Positions 26,916 through 38,141 of a stretch of 64,000 bases of DNA are shown one piece after another (within the stretch, counting starts at the first letter, position 1; every line of letters starts with the position of its first letter). Source of the stretch: Cladobotryum mycophilum (lineage: Eukaryota; Ascomycota; Sordariomycetes; Hypocreales; Hypocreaceae); the NCBI GenBank assembly GCA_036429605.1, contig JAVFKD010000016.1, positions 3,162,001 through 3,226,000 of the forward strand, read 5' to 3'. Under the pieces are notes generated by a model, which had not been told where the DNA came from, did no database searches, and worked only from the letters and a program-made list of their open reading frames with translations. The position numbers were made by a program, and so were the translations under genes.

Positions 26916-27492
26916 ATATGCAAGTTGGAGCGTGATGTGTGTGTGTGTGTAAGTCCGTATTACTGCTCGCTCCGTAATAACACAAGGTTGATTTTGTTAG
27001 TATTCCCGCCGAGACAGACGGCCCGGTCCCGTACGACTCCACCCGGAGGATAGAAAGAAAGAAAGAAAAGAATAATAATATTGTATAATAAATAAAAAAG
27101 AAAAGAAGGAAGACAGGATTACTGCTCATGTGTATCCCCTAGTCAAACCGGGCATGGGGAGGGGCGAGGGGGTCTACTTCTCCTCCTCTGTTGCTCACGG
27201 GAAGTATTAGGAAGGATGGATGCTTGCCTTTGCTGACGGGGTAAGTTGGAGCGAGTGTGGAGGCCGAGGATTGTCATAACGCATCACTCGAAAGCAAGAC
27301 ATTCTGCCTCGTATTCCTCATGTTGCTCTAACGTAGGGCGGTGGCAGTATTGATAGTTTAGTTTTTTTGTGCTTTGCTAGAGAAGGCAATGCTAGGACGG
27401 CTGCATGCCGGTGAGTTGAAATGTCTCATCTAACCAACCGTAGGCTCAATCATAGCGTGTAGTCATATGGACGATCAACTGCGTAGTCATAA

Positions 27493-27529
27493 TCATAGCC
27501 ATAGTCATAGCCATAGTCATAGCCATAGT
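27493..27529. repeat. 12-bp tandem repeat CATAGCCATAGT
   Basis: Three head-to-tail copies of the 12-mer, preceded by degenerate copies (CATAAT, CATAT). Each unit is itself two diverged hexamers. Confidence 0.85.
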
Positions 27530-27629
27530 AGTCAGATAGACGGGTTCGGAGTATGACAAAAAAGACAAGCTACCAACTTGGAGTAACATTGAGACATCAA
27601 AAAGGTGGAATGAATACTAAAGCGAATAC

Positions 27630-27712
27630 GTAAAAAATGAAATAAAATAAATAAATGAATAAAATAAGATAAATAATAATAACAATAATTAAATATCAAA
27701 TATTTCTGATCA
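27630..27712. other. AT island 6
   Basis: About 80 bp of AAATAAAATAA-type sequence, with a centre about 2.9 kb from island 5. A weaker A-rich patch lies at 27056-27102. Confidence 0.7.
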
Positions 27713-30694
27713 TATGAGAGAGATTACTAAGGGAAGTGGATAGGTTCATGCCCTGCAATTGCTGCTGCCTCCTTTGCTTACACCGATGCGACGGACCACC
27801 ACCCCCAATCAAGGTCTGTGATGGGTCTTCCAAGGAGAGAGGAGGAGGAGGAGGAGATCACGATCCTCACGGCTGTCCTGCATCCGGATTGGCATGGCAT
27901 AAAACACCCAAGCCGATATAGGCGGTCAAATGGATATAACCTCTCAACGTTTTTTTTTGTTCTCTTTCTCTTTCTTTTTGAGCATCCGAGACCCGATTCT
28001 GGGCATCCAGGGGTATCTGGCACATGCATAATCTTGTAGATAAACCGGCTGCAAGAGTCAGTTCCCCCGTCCATGAGTGGCAAGGGGGACTGATCCCTGG
28101 CCCACACCCACGTCAAGAAGAAATACTATACAGGTAAAACGATAAATCCAAGCTAGAACCCAAGAAAATTCGATATCGTGCCCTTGTATCAATTTTAGCA
28201 AGGGGGAGAGAACAAGGACAAGGCTTAGGGGGAGGAAAAGCAAGGCACGGCTCTCCCCCAGTGGAACCTCAAGGGTCCTTGTCCTTGCCCGCGATGAGCT
28301 CATCATCCTGGCATCTCACGGTAACGGAAGATTTTCCCGGTGTTAAAGACATGAAAAACAAGGATATAAGGGGAACGTAGTTAAAACCCTAGAAATAGGC
28401 AGGGGAACGACCGGCATGCCGACATGTTCTCCTCCCCTCAGGGGTTTTATGAACAAGATACGGTCAAACCATGGGAGGGGGAAGGGCATGTGGCATTTCC
28501 TCGTCCTGTAGTTCGTGGAGAAAAAGACTATCCCCCAGGCTCCTGGCGATACGGCGCCGCCGCCGTGATAATCTGCAATGCGGGCAACCTTGACTTGGCG
28601 GGCGTGACTCGGAATGTACCCCCACAAGGCTGAAAGGGGTTCCCTTTTTGGGCTTCTCACGATACATAGGGCCTATGAAATAGAAAGTGGCTTGATGGAT
28701 TGACCATGCGCGGAGGCGAGAGAGGGAGAGGCGTCCGGAGTATAGGACCTTTGAGCATTGCTGACTTTTTGGTCTGGCTCCCCCTCCCCTGGTAACTGTG
28801 CATGATGTTCCCTCCCCCTCCCCTTGCTTAAGTGACTTGTCGATCAATCCCTTGTCTAGCTGATTCCCATTGACACAGGATTGGGACAATTAAAGCGTCG
28901 GGATGACTCGGAGCAGAAACGACTACTACTAAAAACCAATAGCCGGGGGAGGGGAGGGGGAGGCAAGGACGTTCACCGAGCTGCTCCGTATGTTGAAATG
29001 TGTAAGAAAAGCTACTACTCCGCAATAACTGAGAGAGATGAGTTAGATCTTGGCATGTTTTTGCGTGGCATTCTTGCAACGTTACCACGTTGGACGACAC
29101 GCATCTCGGGGAAAAGCTTGAATGGCTAAGAACGGTTCGTTGGGTTCACAGAAGAAGTTCAAGGAGGGGGAGGGGACGTTGATTCCATAGACCTGGATGT
29201 TGGGTTTTTCTTCTTCTTCGGTCCTTATTCTCGAAGCATTTTCCGGGTTCTCAACTCATGACCAACCCTCTACCATGAAAAACCGATAGCCGGTTACATG
29301 ACAGGGGGTACTGAGAAAAAAGCTTGACGTAGGCATCGCCGTAACGATAACGTAAAGGACCGAATTGAGCAAGAAAACAAAGAGTGCCAGGAACAAGACC
29401 TCTTTTGGGGCGATCGGTCAAAAAAAGACTTACCCTCCCTACCACTCCCCTCTCCCCCATGAGGGTTTATGATCATAGGGTCATGGCGTCATCATCTTAC
29501 CGAGACCACGGAGCGCAGAATTTGGGACCGCAGGCTATGCGAAACGAAACGAGATGGAACGACGAAAAAGCTGGGGAAATTGACGATCTCGAAATAGCCA
29601 AGGCGAAACAAACCCCTGGTTGTTTTTATAGCTGATGGGGGTGATTACCAGTCCTCCGGGTGAAAGCAAACACAGCTGTTACATCTTGGGGCGATTAGGG
29701 ATTATGGGATACATCATAAGCTGGGGTAAAAAGCCAAGGAAATCTCTGACGGCTTCTTTCGTATCTCCCGCTGCAAAAGCCTGACCGGAACTTGATTCAC
29801 CAGGGGAGGGGGCATGTATATGACAAAGAACAGTCTACTCCAATTCGATCAGTCTTTGATCATGAGACGCAACTCATATGGGAAGTTGATGATGTATAAG
29901 GTATCGAAAAGAAGACACAGTCTTAAGAGCCCATCTCCTGACCAAACGGCATCATGGATCCTGCAGCACTTGCCAATCTCGGCCGGATGGAGATTCCCAG
30001 GGGGCAGACATTCAATCTCCCAAGCGTTAAGCCTATTGCTGTAAAAATCGGCAGTCCTCGTACGCAGCTGGCTGTTTTAAGGATACAGCATACAGCATAC
30101 AGCATGACTTGGTGGGGGGAGGCCAAGGGGGATCTTCAGTTATTCCTCGTATCCGGCGGTAATCGTAAGACTAGACTTTTTTTGTCTACCGGGGCATATC
30201 ATAAAGCAAAGAAAGGGTCAAGCTCAAGCAATGACGATCATGGGGACACAACTAAGATGGGAAGTTGACGACAAAAAAAAAGGGGTTTTGGCAACGTATC
30301 CTTGAGATCTATAGTCCCTTGACTAAAACGGCAGCCTGGGATTCTTGCACTCGTCCGTTTCGGTCGGATGGAGATTTCAGGGGGTTCGTCCACCCAGACA
30401 AGCGAGTTGGTCTTTTTGGAGAATGGGTTGCGAAACTTGCATGCAAAGCTTTCCAAAACCACCAAGTCTTGGAATGTTGGAATTATTCATCAACATACAC
30501 CGAAAGTCTACGAACTTAGCTGACAAAATAATGCCAGCTATACTGCCTCTATTGTGTGTACGCTTCAATTTTGTTAGGCAATAGACTACGAAACCTCATC
30601 ATGACTGTTGTAAATCTGAAACCAACATATATGCAAGGTGCTACTCGTATGCAAAAATAGATTCTTTTGTCCTGGGACTATATTGTATATATTC
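27713..30694. other. Gene-free region, part 3 (3' side of the PPR-like gene)
   Basis: About 3 kb without a supportable gene. It contains two diverged copies of a roughly 60-bp segment at about 29944-30003 and 30327-30383, sharing AAACGGCA, CGGATGGAGATT and AGGGGG in the same order, and three tandem ATACAGC units near 30083-30103. Its right end probably holds the 3' UTR of the PPR-like gene. Confidence 0.5.
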
Positions 30695-33391
30695 TTAGAC
30701 TTCTCCTGAAGCTACCAGCTGCCTACCCATCAGACTTTGTGATGTCACCAACATTGCCTTATGAAATGACTCTGCTTGCGTTGTCTCTTGTGACTGCCTT
30801 TCCTCCACCTCTGGTGAGTCTAGCAAGGGCTGTACAGCAACCTCCGCCTTGCCTGGCGGTCGTACGACACGTATAAACGCCTCTGTTACAGCCCGTCGGT
30901 CTTCTCTTGTGGCACGGCACTTCTTCACGTGCATGAGGGCTTCATCTAGTCTGAAGAGAGCACGCTCATGCCGCCCCTTGTCTTCCGGATTCACCACTGC
31001 GCGCATTGCTGTTGTTTTCATGGCGAGTTTGATACTCTCCTTGCATGTTGAGCTTCCCCTCCACCACTGGACTTTGGACATGAACTTTGAGAGAATAGAC
31101 CCCAAGTCATTGTATCGCGCTGAGCCAGTATAGGCAAAGATTAGGTTGGAGAAATTATACTCGTTGTAGAGTAGCTCTCCATTACCATTTTCTTTTGCAG
31201 CAATCTCGCATAATTCGGCAGAGCTTCGAAGATCCCCCGCTGATGATATTGCCTGAGCAGCTTTGTTATAAACGCTATCATGAATGCGAATGCCTTGTTG
31301 CAAGGCCCCTTTTATCAAGGCGCTGGCATCTTCTCCCCTTTCGAGTCTGGCTAGTAATAAAGGTGTTAGAGCCTCGGTGATATCGTGACCCTGGGCTCGA
31401 GCTTCGTCTATAAGCGATGAGGCTTGTGCAATCCCTTCATCGTCCCTCCGAATGTGTCCTATGACCGCAAGCCGAAGACAGCTGGCTGAAAAAGCTAGGT
31501 TGCTATTTAAAAGCTTTGTGTAAGCCTCGCAGAGGCGCTCCCATTTACTATGAGCCGATAGCGATTCCATGTACTCTAGCGCATCTAGTTCGGATACCCA
31601 CGTAACCGATTCAAGATCGATCATGGGTTTAGTGCCATTATTATTGTCCTTGGATTTGAGGAGGTGAGCTTGTGATATGGGTATTGACTGCTCAATGCTT
31701 TGATGCAAGGTGGCAATGCTCTTGTCCGAGAAGCTCCAATACTTGCGGCACCTGGAGTAGAAATTTTGAATAAAGCCATCATTCATCTCCAGTCCATTAT
31801 CTTTGCAGAATTTTAACCACGAGTACATGGAGTCAAGCTCATGATGGCTTGCATGTTGGTCTAGTATCGAGTTGATCCATCGATGCTTTAGGGGTATGCC
31901 ATAGTGGCACACAAACCCTCGCAGCAGGTCTTCAAGGTCTTTCGCAGAGTGCTGTTGCGCGAAGATGTTCGTTATCCTGCTTAGAACGTTCTGAAATTCA
32001 CTAGACTTCGTATCGGCAAACTTGATCAAAGCATCAAGACCATCACGAACAGCATCCCAGTGTCCGAGAGAGGCCTCTCGTGCAATGATTCTGCCCTGTA
32101 GCTTTACATCAACTCTGGCTGCCTCTGGGTCGAGCTCGCAGATGGCTCTCATCTCTGTCTGAGCAAAAGCATCGTCATTAGCCTCGAGGGCTCTTGAAAA
32201 CACAAATCTTCGTATCTTGTACTCCGTTTCTCGAGGAATAGTAATACTCCCAAACAAACCAGCCCTCGGAAACATTCGATAGAGTTCTTTGATCTGTTCG
32301 TATGTCCCTCCAATCTTGATTCGATGAGAAAGGAGTCGATATATTAACATGCCACGTATCCAAAACCGTGACTGCTTACGGTCGGTCATGAATTCGAGCA
32401 GTTTTTCAAGCTCTTTTGTATCATCCCTCTCCTGTAGCCATCGAACGAAAGGGGTGAGGATTGAGAGACCATCCCTACTCTTGGGAAGGAGAGTCGTCAA
32501 GATGGCTGGGACTTTGGTGGCATTCAGCTCAACCGCTCGTTTCAGAACCTCGAGTCCTCTCGATTTCAAAAGTTTGTTCAGTCTTGGCGTTGAAGGCTGA
32601 ACAGATGCCAGCTCTTGAAGTGCCATAACTGCCTTGTCAAGAAGTTGAGATGCTGCAGAAGGATCTGCATTCTCCGTCCCCAAGTCTTGTAGTAATCCCT
32701 CTAGGGTCGCCACAGTATCCTGGAATGAAAGACTGGCCGAGCTATCCTGATTGGCGGGTGTAGGAGTTGGAAGACGAGAAATTGCCTGGAGCGTCGCTCG
32801 AGATTCGTCCGCTGTCCGTCTGTCGTCCTTTTCAACTCCGGAAGCTTGGCACATTGGCTCTGCATAGTAAAAGAGAGTCGATGGTGTAAAGAACTCTAAA
32901 GACTTCAGAGAAAAATCATGCCGTAGGCGTTGAGGTGCGGGTCGAATTGGCTGAAATGAATCCATACTAATGCCAACAGCCTGCGCATCCCGAGGTTTGG
33001 CGTCAACATTTGCATGCATAACCCTGCTTCCCACTATATGATCGGAGTAGTGTCTATGAATTTCGAAATCGGGATCGTTTAGAATGTAGTTTGTCAAATC
33101 ATCCCGACGGCGTCGACGGTAGGAGCTCTTTGGTTGCTCGGCAGCCGAGAGTGATAAAATCCCATCGCCCGGTTCGGATGTCCTGCCCTCCCACCCCTCG
33201 CTCAACGCAATAGGTCCACGATTACTTCGAATTGTATGTAGCTTCTTCGCATTATCAATCGCAGCGCGGGCAATGTTCAATCGGCGTCGACGTTCTTCGG
33301 CGAGGAGAATGACGGAACATGATGTGGTGAAGAGAACGCCCCGAAGCGCATTGAGTGCAGCTCTAGATGGGACGGGGTTTGTGGATGCCAT
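30695..33391 (-). CDS. Pentatricopeptide-like protein, probably mitochondrial
   Basis: A single-exon gene of 898 aa. I chose the ATG at 33391 (MASTNP) because the longer frame starts with a non-ATG codon. The N terminus is hydrophobic and then Arg-rich (LFTTSCSVILLAEERRRRLN), compatible with mitochondrial import and a membrane-proximal segment. From about residue 230 the protein is a long series of paired amphipathic helices. The C-terminal half shows PPR/TPR-like spacing (for example around SKWERLCEAYTKLLNSNL and SALIKGALQQGIRIHD). Fungal proteins of this layout act on mitochondrial RNA or translation; the exact target here is unknown. The tail (last 40 residues) is Gln/Glu-rich. The gene shares its orientation with the Mks1-like gene, with the 28-kb gap lying 3' of this one. 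Confidence 0.65.
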   Translation of the reverse strand: MASTNPVPSRAALNALRGVLFTTSCSVILLAEERRRRLNIARAAIDNAKKLHTIRSNRGPIALSEGWEGRTSEPGDGILSLSAAEQPKSSYRRRRRDDLTNYILNDPDFEIHRHYSDHIVGSRVMHANVDAKPRDAQAVGISMDSFQPIRPAPQRLRHDFSLKSLEFFTPSTLFYYAEPMCQASGVEKDDRRTADESRATLQAISRLPTPTPANQDSSASLSFQDTVATLEGLLQDLGTENADPSAASQLLDKAVMALQELASVQPSTPRLNKLLKSRGLEVLKRAVELNATKVPAILTTLLPKSRDGLSILTPFVRWLQERDDTKELEKLLEFMTDRKQSRFWIRGMLIYRLLSHRIKIGGTYEQIKELYRMFPRAGLFGSITIPRETEYKIRRFVFSRALEANDDAFAQTEMRAICELDPEAARVDVKLQGRIIAREASLGHWDAVRDGLDALIKFADTKSSEFQNVLSRITNIFAQQHSAKDLEDLLRGFVCHYGIPLKHRWINSILDQHASHHELDSMYSWLKFCKDNGLEMNDGFIQNFYSRCRKYWSFSDKSIATLHQSIEQSIPISQAHLLKSKDNNNGTKPMIDLESVTWVSELDALEYMESLSAHSKWERLCEAYTKLLNSNLAFSASCLRLAVIGHIRRDDEGIAQASSLIDEARAQGHDITEALTPLLLARLERGEDASALIKGALQQGIRIHDSVYNKAAQAISSAGDLRSSAELCEIAAKENGNGELLYNEYNFSNLIFAYTGSARYNDLGSILSKFMSKVQWWRGSSTCKESIKLAMKTTAMRAVVNPEDKGRHERALFRLDEALMHVKKCRATREDRRAVTEAFIRVVRPPGKAEVAVQPLLDSPEVEERQSQETTQAESFHKAMLVTSQSLMGRQLVASGEV

Positions 33392-33898
33392 TTTGACGGC
33401 GCATCGTTGCGATGGCACCCAAAGCCCTTCAGATTCAGTAGGATCTTCGGCGCATCAAGGCGAGGGCGTTGCCATTGATTGTCTCGTTGGTGACATCGAG
33501 ACCTAATCGTAAGATTTCTCGATATGAGGTCTGGGCAAAGATTTCGGAAACAGCTCGGATGAACCCTGCAAGGCGGGTATATGCACAGTGCGAAATATCA
33601 TATTAACGGTCTCTCATTTTCTAGAACGCCCCAGGAGGCTATTGAATCTGATGCTCAATTTGAACCTGATGAAATAAATTGAAATCTAAAACAAAGTCTT
33701 AATTACCATATTAAATGCTCCATCTGAGCCATGTTGCCAATTTTTTTCCCATAGTGATGGACGGCATTAAACGACACCCCCAAGCATCATAGTGACCATT
33801 TCCGAATCATAACCAACAGCTTCTGCACATTCTGACGCCCGTATACAAAATCCAGGTGTTTGAGATAAGAACATGGAACAGTCTCTGTATATCAATCC
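33392..33898. other. Intergenic region between the PPR-like and membrane-protein genes
   Basis: About 500 bp containing the promoter of the PPR-like gene and the 3' end of the next minus-strand gene. It includes AT-rich DNA around 33650-33720. I see no gene or clear motif. Confidence 0.5.
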
Positions 33899-34399
33899 TT
33901 AATACCCATTAACACGGTCACGTCCTTTTCGGCCTCTGTTATACTCATTTGAAGTCTTGGTGGTGCTCTTGTAGATATATGTTGGTTGTCTCTGACTGCT
34001 CCGTGAGCGCTCCCTGACGACGACAGGCGGTGGCGCAGACAAGTCAGAAGAATGTCTGCTTCTTTGCCTTGATGAGTGGCGGTGGTGATGATGATGGTGA
34101 TGTTTTGGGTCAACATCGTGATATAAGAATTCGCGTTCTTGAGGCGGGGCGCCGAGATTGAAGCATGACCGTATAATCCAGAGGAGCAGGAGGAAGCCAA
34201 CTACAGAACCGATGACTATGCCTGCAATTGCACCTCCACTAAGGTGGTCACCGTCGTTGTCTCCATCAGTTGCGACGACCGTTATCGTGGATTGTCGAGC
34301 CAAGATAGTATGGGTTGGTAGGGATGCTGGCGTTGGGGATCCTTCCAGCCATCTCTTGAGAGATAGAGAACTGTCAATACTGGACAGAAATGGTGCCAT
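33899..34399 (-). CDS. Small single-pass membrane protein, fungal, function unknown
   Basis: The frame encodes 166 aa from the ATG at 34399 (MAPFLSS). A short Ser/Thr-rich N-terminal region of about 60 residues precedes one transmembrane helix with small-residue packing (GGAIAGIVIGSVVGFLLLLW, about residues 56-75). The C-terminal tail contains a His run, many Arg/Ser pairs, a Pro-Pro-Val stretch and basic residues, as expected of a cytosolic tail. There is no cleavable signal peptide I can defend. The layout recalls fungal plasma-membrane or cell-wall sensor-like proteins (Mid2/SKG6-type topology), but no family can be assigned from the sequence alone. The gene is divergent from the aldo/keto reductase, 2.25 kb away. 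Confidence 0.6.
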   Translation of the reverse strand: MAPFLSSIDSSLSLKRWLEGSPTPASLPTHTILARQSTITVVATDGDNDGDHLSGGAIAGIVIGSVVGFLLLLWIIRSCFNLGAPPQEREFLYHDVDPKHHHHHHHRHSSRQRSRHSSDLSAPPPVVVRERSRSSQRQPTYIYKSTTKTSNEYNRGRKGRDRVNGY

Positions 34400-36651
34400 T
34401 GTAAAAGATGTGGTTTCAACGGTACAAGTGACAAATATTTGGTCGAAATTGTTGATGCACAACGTTAGGGAGTCCCTTGGTATTAATCGTCCAATTCATT
34501 CTTCACTTGGAACTACACGTCAACCCGGCGTCAACAAGGCATTAAATTGCTTTGACAGCAGCCAAAATGGTGAATGCTGATTCGCCAATTTGGGAAGAAT
34601 ATGTCATATCATTCCAGCCATGGCTTGTGTGCTGCCACGCTCAGGGACGCCAAAGCCCGGCCTTGCCGATGAATATTGACGGCATTAAAACAAGAAACTA
34701 TACGGCCCGCAAGCCCAAGATGTCGTGGCAGTCTGAGAGGAAAATCACCATGTCCAATGGCTGAATAGGGCTTGAAATGCATCTGTTCATTCGTCAATGG
34801 ATGCAGGATGAAGTGCGATAGTGGGTCTAAATCATCATCGACATATGTGACGTCTTCTGAACGATAGATATTACCCACCACTACCACAAACTGTAGGGAA
34901 TTTTCCTTGAGAGAGCATCACATCAAGTTTGGAAATAGCTCTTGATGTTGTCATTAATATTTATAGCCCCAGGCTAGATGGCTATGAACTGGTGGAGCAC
35001 AATATGTGGATGACGTCAAATGGTTGTGAGAGAATAATGTATAGTAGGAATATCCCATGTCCCTGGATAATCATTATTGTTCAACGATTTCTAATAATTC
35101 AGTCAGCCTAAAGTGGATTCCAGGTTGTTGCGCGAGCAGTAGATCTCTCCCATGGCCATGTGTTGATCTGTTTACCCAAGGCCGATGGCTCACGCCGCAG
35201 AGAAAAAACATTGGATCAAAACCCATGAGTAATAAAGAATAAGACGAACAAATTAAATAGAAGAAGGAAAATAGATCGGAGCAACGGAGATAAACAACAG
35301 ACACGGACCTGCCTGTCATATTCAATGTCCCATGTTCAAAGTTCCGCGTTCTGCGTTTAATGTTTTGTGTCCAACGTTTTTAGTGCTATTTCCCCTACTT
35401 GGGGACTTTGCAGTGTTTCAATGTTTATATCATGTCATCTAGTGTGTCACAGGACTCCTAGTGAAGCAGAAAGTGGACTCAACTGATGAACAATGGCCGA
35501 ATTTGGTGGTATCCGGCGCTGGATGGGTCTCTCGGGAGCGGGGAGGCCATGATCCAGTAGCCCAGACAAGCTCCTCCACCATGTTCTGATCACTCATGGG
35601 TGAGATGCAGGAGATCTCTGGCAAATTTCAGACGCTTTTCATTTTTCGTGGATGTTGTTGGGGCGGAGCTGGAGGATGCTGAGTAGAGATACGAGGCTCA
35701 GTTGTCTCAGTATTTCCACATCCATTGTGCCCACGGCTTTCTCTTGGCAATATACGACTGAATCTGGTTGACCAACACCCCTCTGCCTCAGATCAAAGAG
35801 AATCTGACGTCCTTTTTATGGCGCTCTCTGCCCCGAGAGATCACTGGCATGGCTCGCATTCAAAGCGCTTGTGCCATCCCTCGTCCGGTAATCCTGGCAA
35901 TGTCTAACAGAGCAGACGACCGCGGATAGACGGGGTGATGCCGACTCCCGAAGCGGTAATTGCCTAGGCTCATATCTCAAAAAATCCATTCGTCGACTGG
36001 CCGGTTATTTCACGGAAGGATTATTCGGCATTAATGTTGTTCGCGATCTGATTCGGACTTTAGAAAGAGTTCCATAGTTAGGTTGGTTCTTAGTGTCTCT
36101 CATGCAACCACCAACCTACATTATGCGACTTGAGGCGATACAACGGTAATTCGAAGAACCAATAGAGAGTCTTCTAAACAGCCAGGGGTTTAAAGAATGG
36201 GGGCTTAGCCTGGGTGTCATTGTTACGACCGCGGAGGAAAGGAAAAGCTGACGCCTTTTGTGCGGAGTTTCGTCCGTTGAGCTAGCTGTAGACTGCGTTG
36301 TAGATGCAGCTTCATGGCATGGCTTGCCTGCCGTGGCTGAAGTCCAACACAAGGTAGTATCATGCCCACTCCATTGCTGTTTCCTTTTCGAACTTTGTAC
36401 TGGCATCGCTTTGCTCCCATTTTCGACTATGGCCGATAAGCGTGCGGACTTAGTCAAACCCAACTGGCGTAAGGCAATTATATAAAGAGTCCAAGGTGCC
36501 TTCTGTGCCTCTGACTCGATCTTGCACCACACTACTGTATATTCTATCCACTTCAGTCCCTCAGACTACTCATTTCTACAAGAACCAAGGCCCCCGCACA
36601 ATTAGTCAACCAGCCGATTTCCTCAAAACCTACCAGTCAAATACCAACAAA
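34400..36651. other. Intergenic region between the membrane-protein and reductase genes
   Basis: About 2.25 kb with no supportable gene. A minus-strand frame of 92 codons at 34609-34887 has protein-like composition but no recognised motif. The region 35320-35390 contains short imperfect repeats of the type TTCAATGT/TGTTTTGTGT. The right end is the promoter and 5' leader of the reductase gene, with an in-frame upstream extension that I did not include. Confidence 0.45.
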
Positions 36652-38141
36652 ATGAGTGCCGCCTTTCCCAAAGTTGGGCCACCAAAGAGCCCCCTGAATC
36701 GATACCGAATGCTGTCCCCAACGGCTGCGGTGCGAGTCAGTCCACTGTGTCTTGGTGCTATGAACTTTGGTTCGGGCTGGTTAGTTGCCATCTCGATATA
36801 GCCATCCTGCTCACTGATCGACTAACTGTGGACAGGAAGGACTTTCTTGGGGAGTGCGATAAGCAGCAGTCGGAAGCTATACTCGACTTCTTCTTCGAAC
36901 AGGGAGGTTAGTTGGCACGATGTGATTGTCCTGCATATGTGAGACTAAGTACTCTCCTCAGGTAATTTTATCGACACGGCAAGTAACTACCAATTCGGAG
37001 AATCTGAACAAATCATCGGAGATTGGATGAAGAGGCGTGGAAACCGGGATGAAATGGGTTTGTCGCCTTGAACATGAACTGGGAATACCATATCAACTAA
37101 CAGGGTGATCCTCTTCCAGTCATCGCCACCAAGTACACCACCAACTACCGCAGAGGGCCATCCAACACTCCTGATATTATGGCCAACTATACAGGAAACG
37201 GAGCCAAGAGTTTACATCTATCGGTTAATGACAGCTTGAAAAAGTTGCAGACCGATTACATTGATCTGGTAAGCATCAGAACCTGTTTGTGCCATCTTCT
37301 CAACGTCTTCTGACATGCTACTCTTAGCTTTACGTCCACTGGTGGGATTACGCTACCGATGTCGCCGAGTTAATGCAGTCATTGAACCATCTTGTCGTTT
37401 CTGGCAAAGTCTTGTACTTGGGTATCAGTGACACACCCGCCTGGGTCGTCAGGTATGCAGTATCAAGCCAGCACATCCGCCCCTTGATCCCATGAAGCTG
37501 ATGTTGTGGTGTAGCAAAGCAAACGAATACGCCAGGAACCATGGTCTCCGACAGTTCTCTGTTTACCAGGGCCGCTGGTCAGCTGCTGAACGTGAAATGG
37601 AGCGTGACATTATCCCCATGTGCCGAGCAGAGAATATGGGCATCGCCCCCTGGGGAGCTCTCGGTGGAGGCCGGTTCAAGACTGAGGAGCAGCTCCAGAC
37701 CCAGGATCGACGAAAGGTGGAGGTCACAGATGTCGACATCAAAATCAGCAAGGTGTTAGAGACCATCGCTGCTCGCAAGAGCACCGTCATTACGAGTGTT
37801 GCCCTGGCCTACGTGATGCACAAGACTCCTTATGTCTTTCCTATTGTTGGCGGTCGAAAGGTAGAGCATCTCAAAGCCAATGTTGAAGCTCTCACGCTTG
37901 CTCTTACCGAGGAGGAAATTACCGAAATCGATGATGCCGTACCCTTCAACGTGGGATTCCCTCACAACGTGCTCTGGGGAGCAAAGATTCCCGACAACGA
38001 GCAGAAGCTGTGGCTCGTTGAGTACGCCGCAAACATGGAATACGTTCCACATACCAAGGTTAGTAGCTGAAGTTTTATTTGAGTCACCCCCGACTAACAG
38101 TTGATGAATAGCCCATTAAGCCGACCAAGCTTGGAGAATAG
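36652..38141 (+). CDS. Aldo/keto reductase, norsolorinate reductase/aryl-alcohol dehydrogenase type
   Basis: Seven exons (36652-36779, 36836-36906, 36962-37057, 37120-37268, 37328-37452, 37515-38058, 38112-38141) with GT-AG introns of 53-62 bp give 380 aa, normal for the family. The AKR catalytic residues are visible: Asp and Tyr in FIDTASNYQFGESE, Lys in IATKYT, His in YVHWWDY. Conserved family features include LCLGAMNFG near the N terminus, GISDTPAWVV, and IVGGRKVEHLKAN, which contacts the NADPH phosphate in relatives. The family reduces aldehydes or ketones with NADPH, and fungal members work in aromatic metabolism or in polyketide clusters. No polyketide synthase is nearby, so a housekeeping or detoxification role is more likely. 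Skipping the last intron would give a shorter C terminus; the spliced KPIKP ending is the usual one. Confidence 0.9.

Larger units (their letters stand above)
11651..27629. other. Gene-free region, part 2
   Basis: About 16 kb without a supportable gene. The longest open frame is an ATG frame of 282 codons at 21886-22734 (+). A 194-codon frame runs antisense to it, it contains an AGC repeat, and I recognise no motif in it. The stretch carries AT islands 2-5 and many simple repeats, listed separately. Apparent Ser/Leu/Phe-rich peptides come from CT-rich tracts. No transposon with visible terminal repeats was recognised. Confidence 0.55.

Noticed and set aside
2618..30694. Centromere or RIP-mutated heterochromatin
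   Set aside because: Composition is mixed with many G/C-rich tracts. Only six short AT islands are AT-rich, unlike the long AT-rich centromeres known in Sordariomycetes.
34609..34887. 92-codon minus-strand frame upstream of the membrane-protein gene
   Set aside because: The composition is plausible, but it is short and has no recognised family and no clear splice continuation.
36652..38141. Secondary-metabolite gene cluster around the aldo/keto reductase
   Set aside because: The reductase is similar to norsolorinate reductases, but no polyketide synthase, NRPS, P450 or cluster regulator is present within the window.
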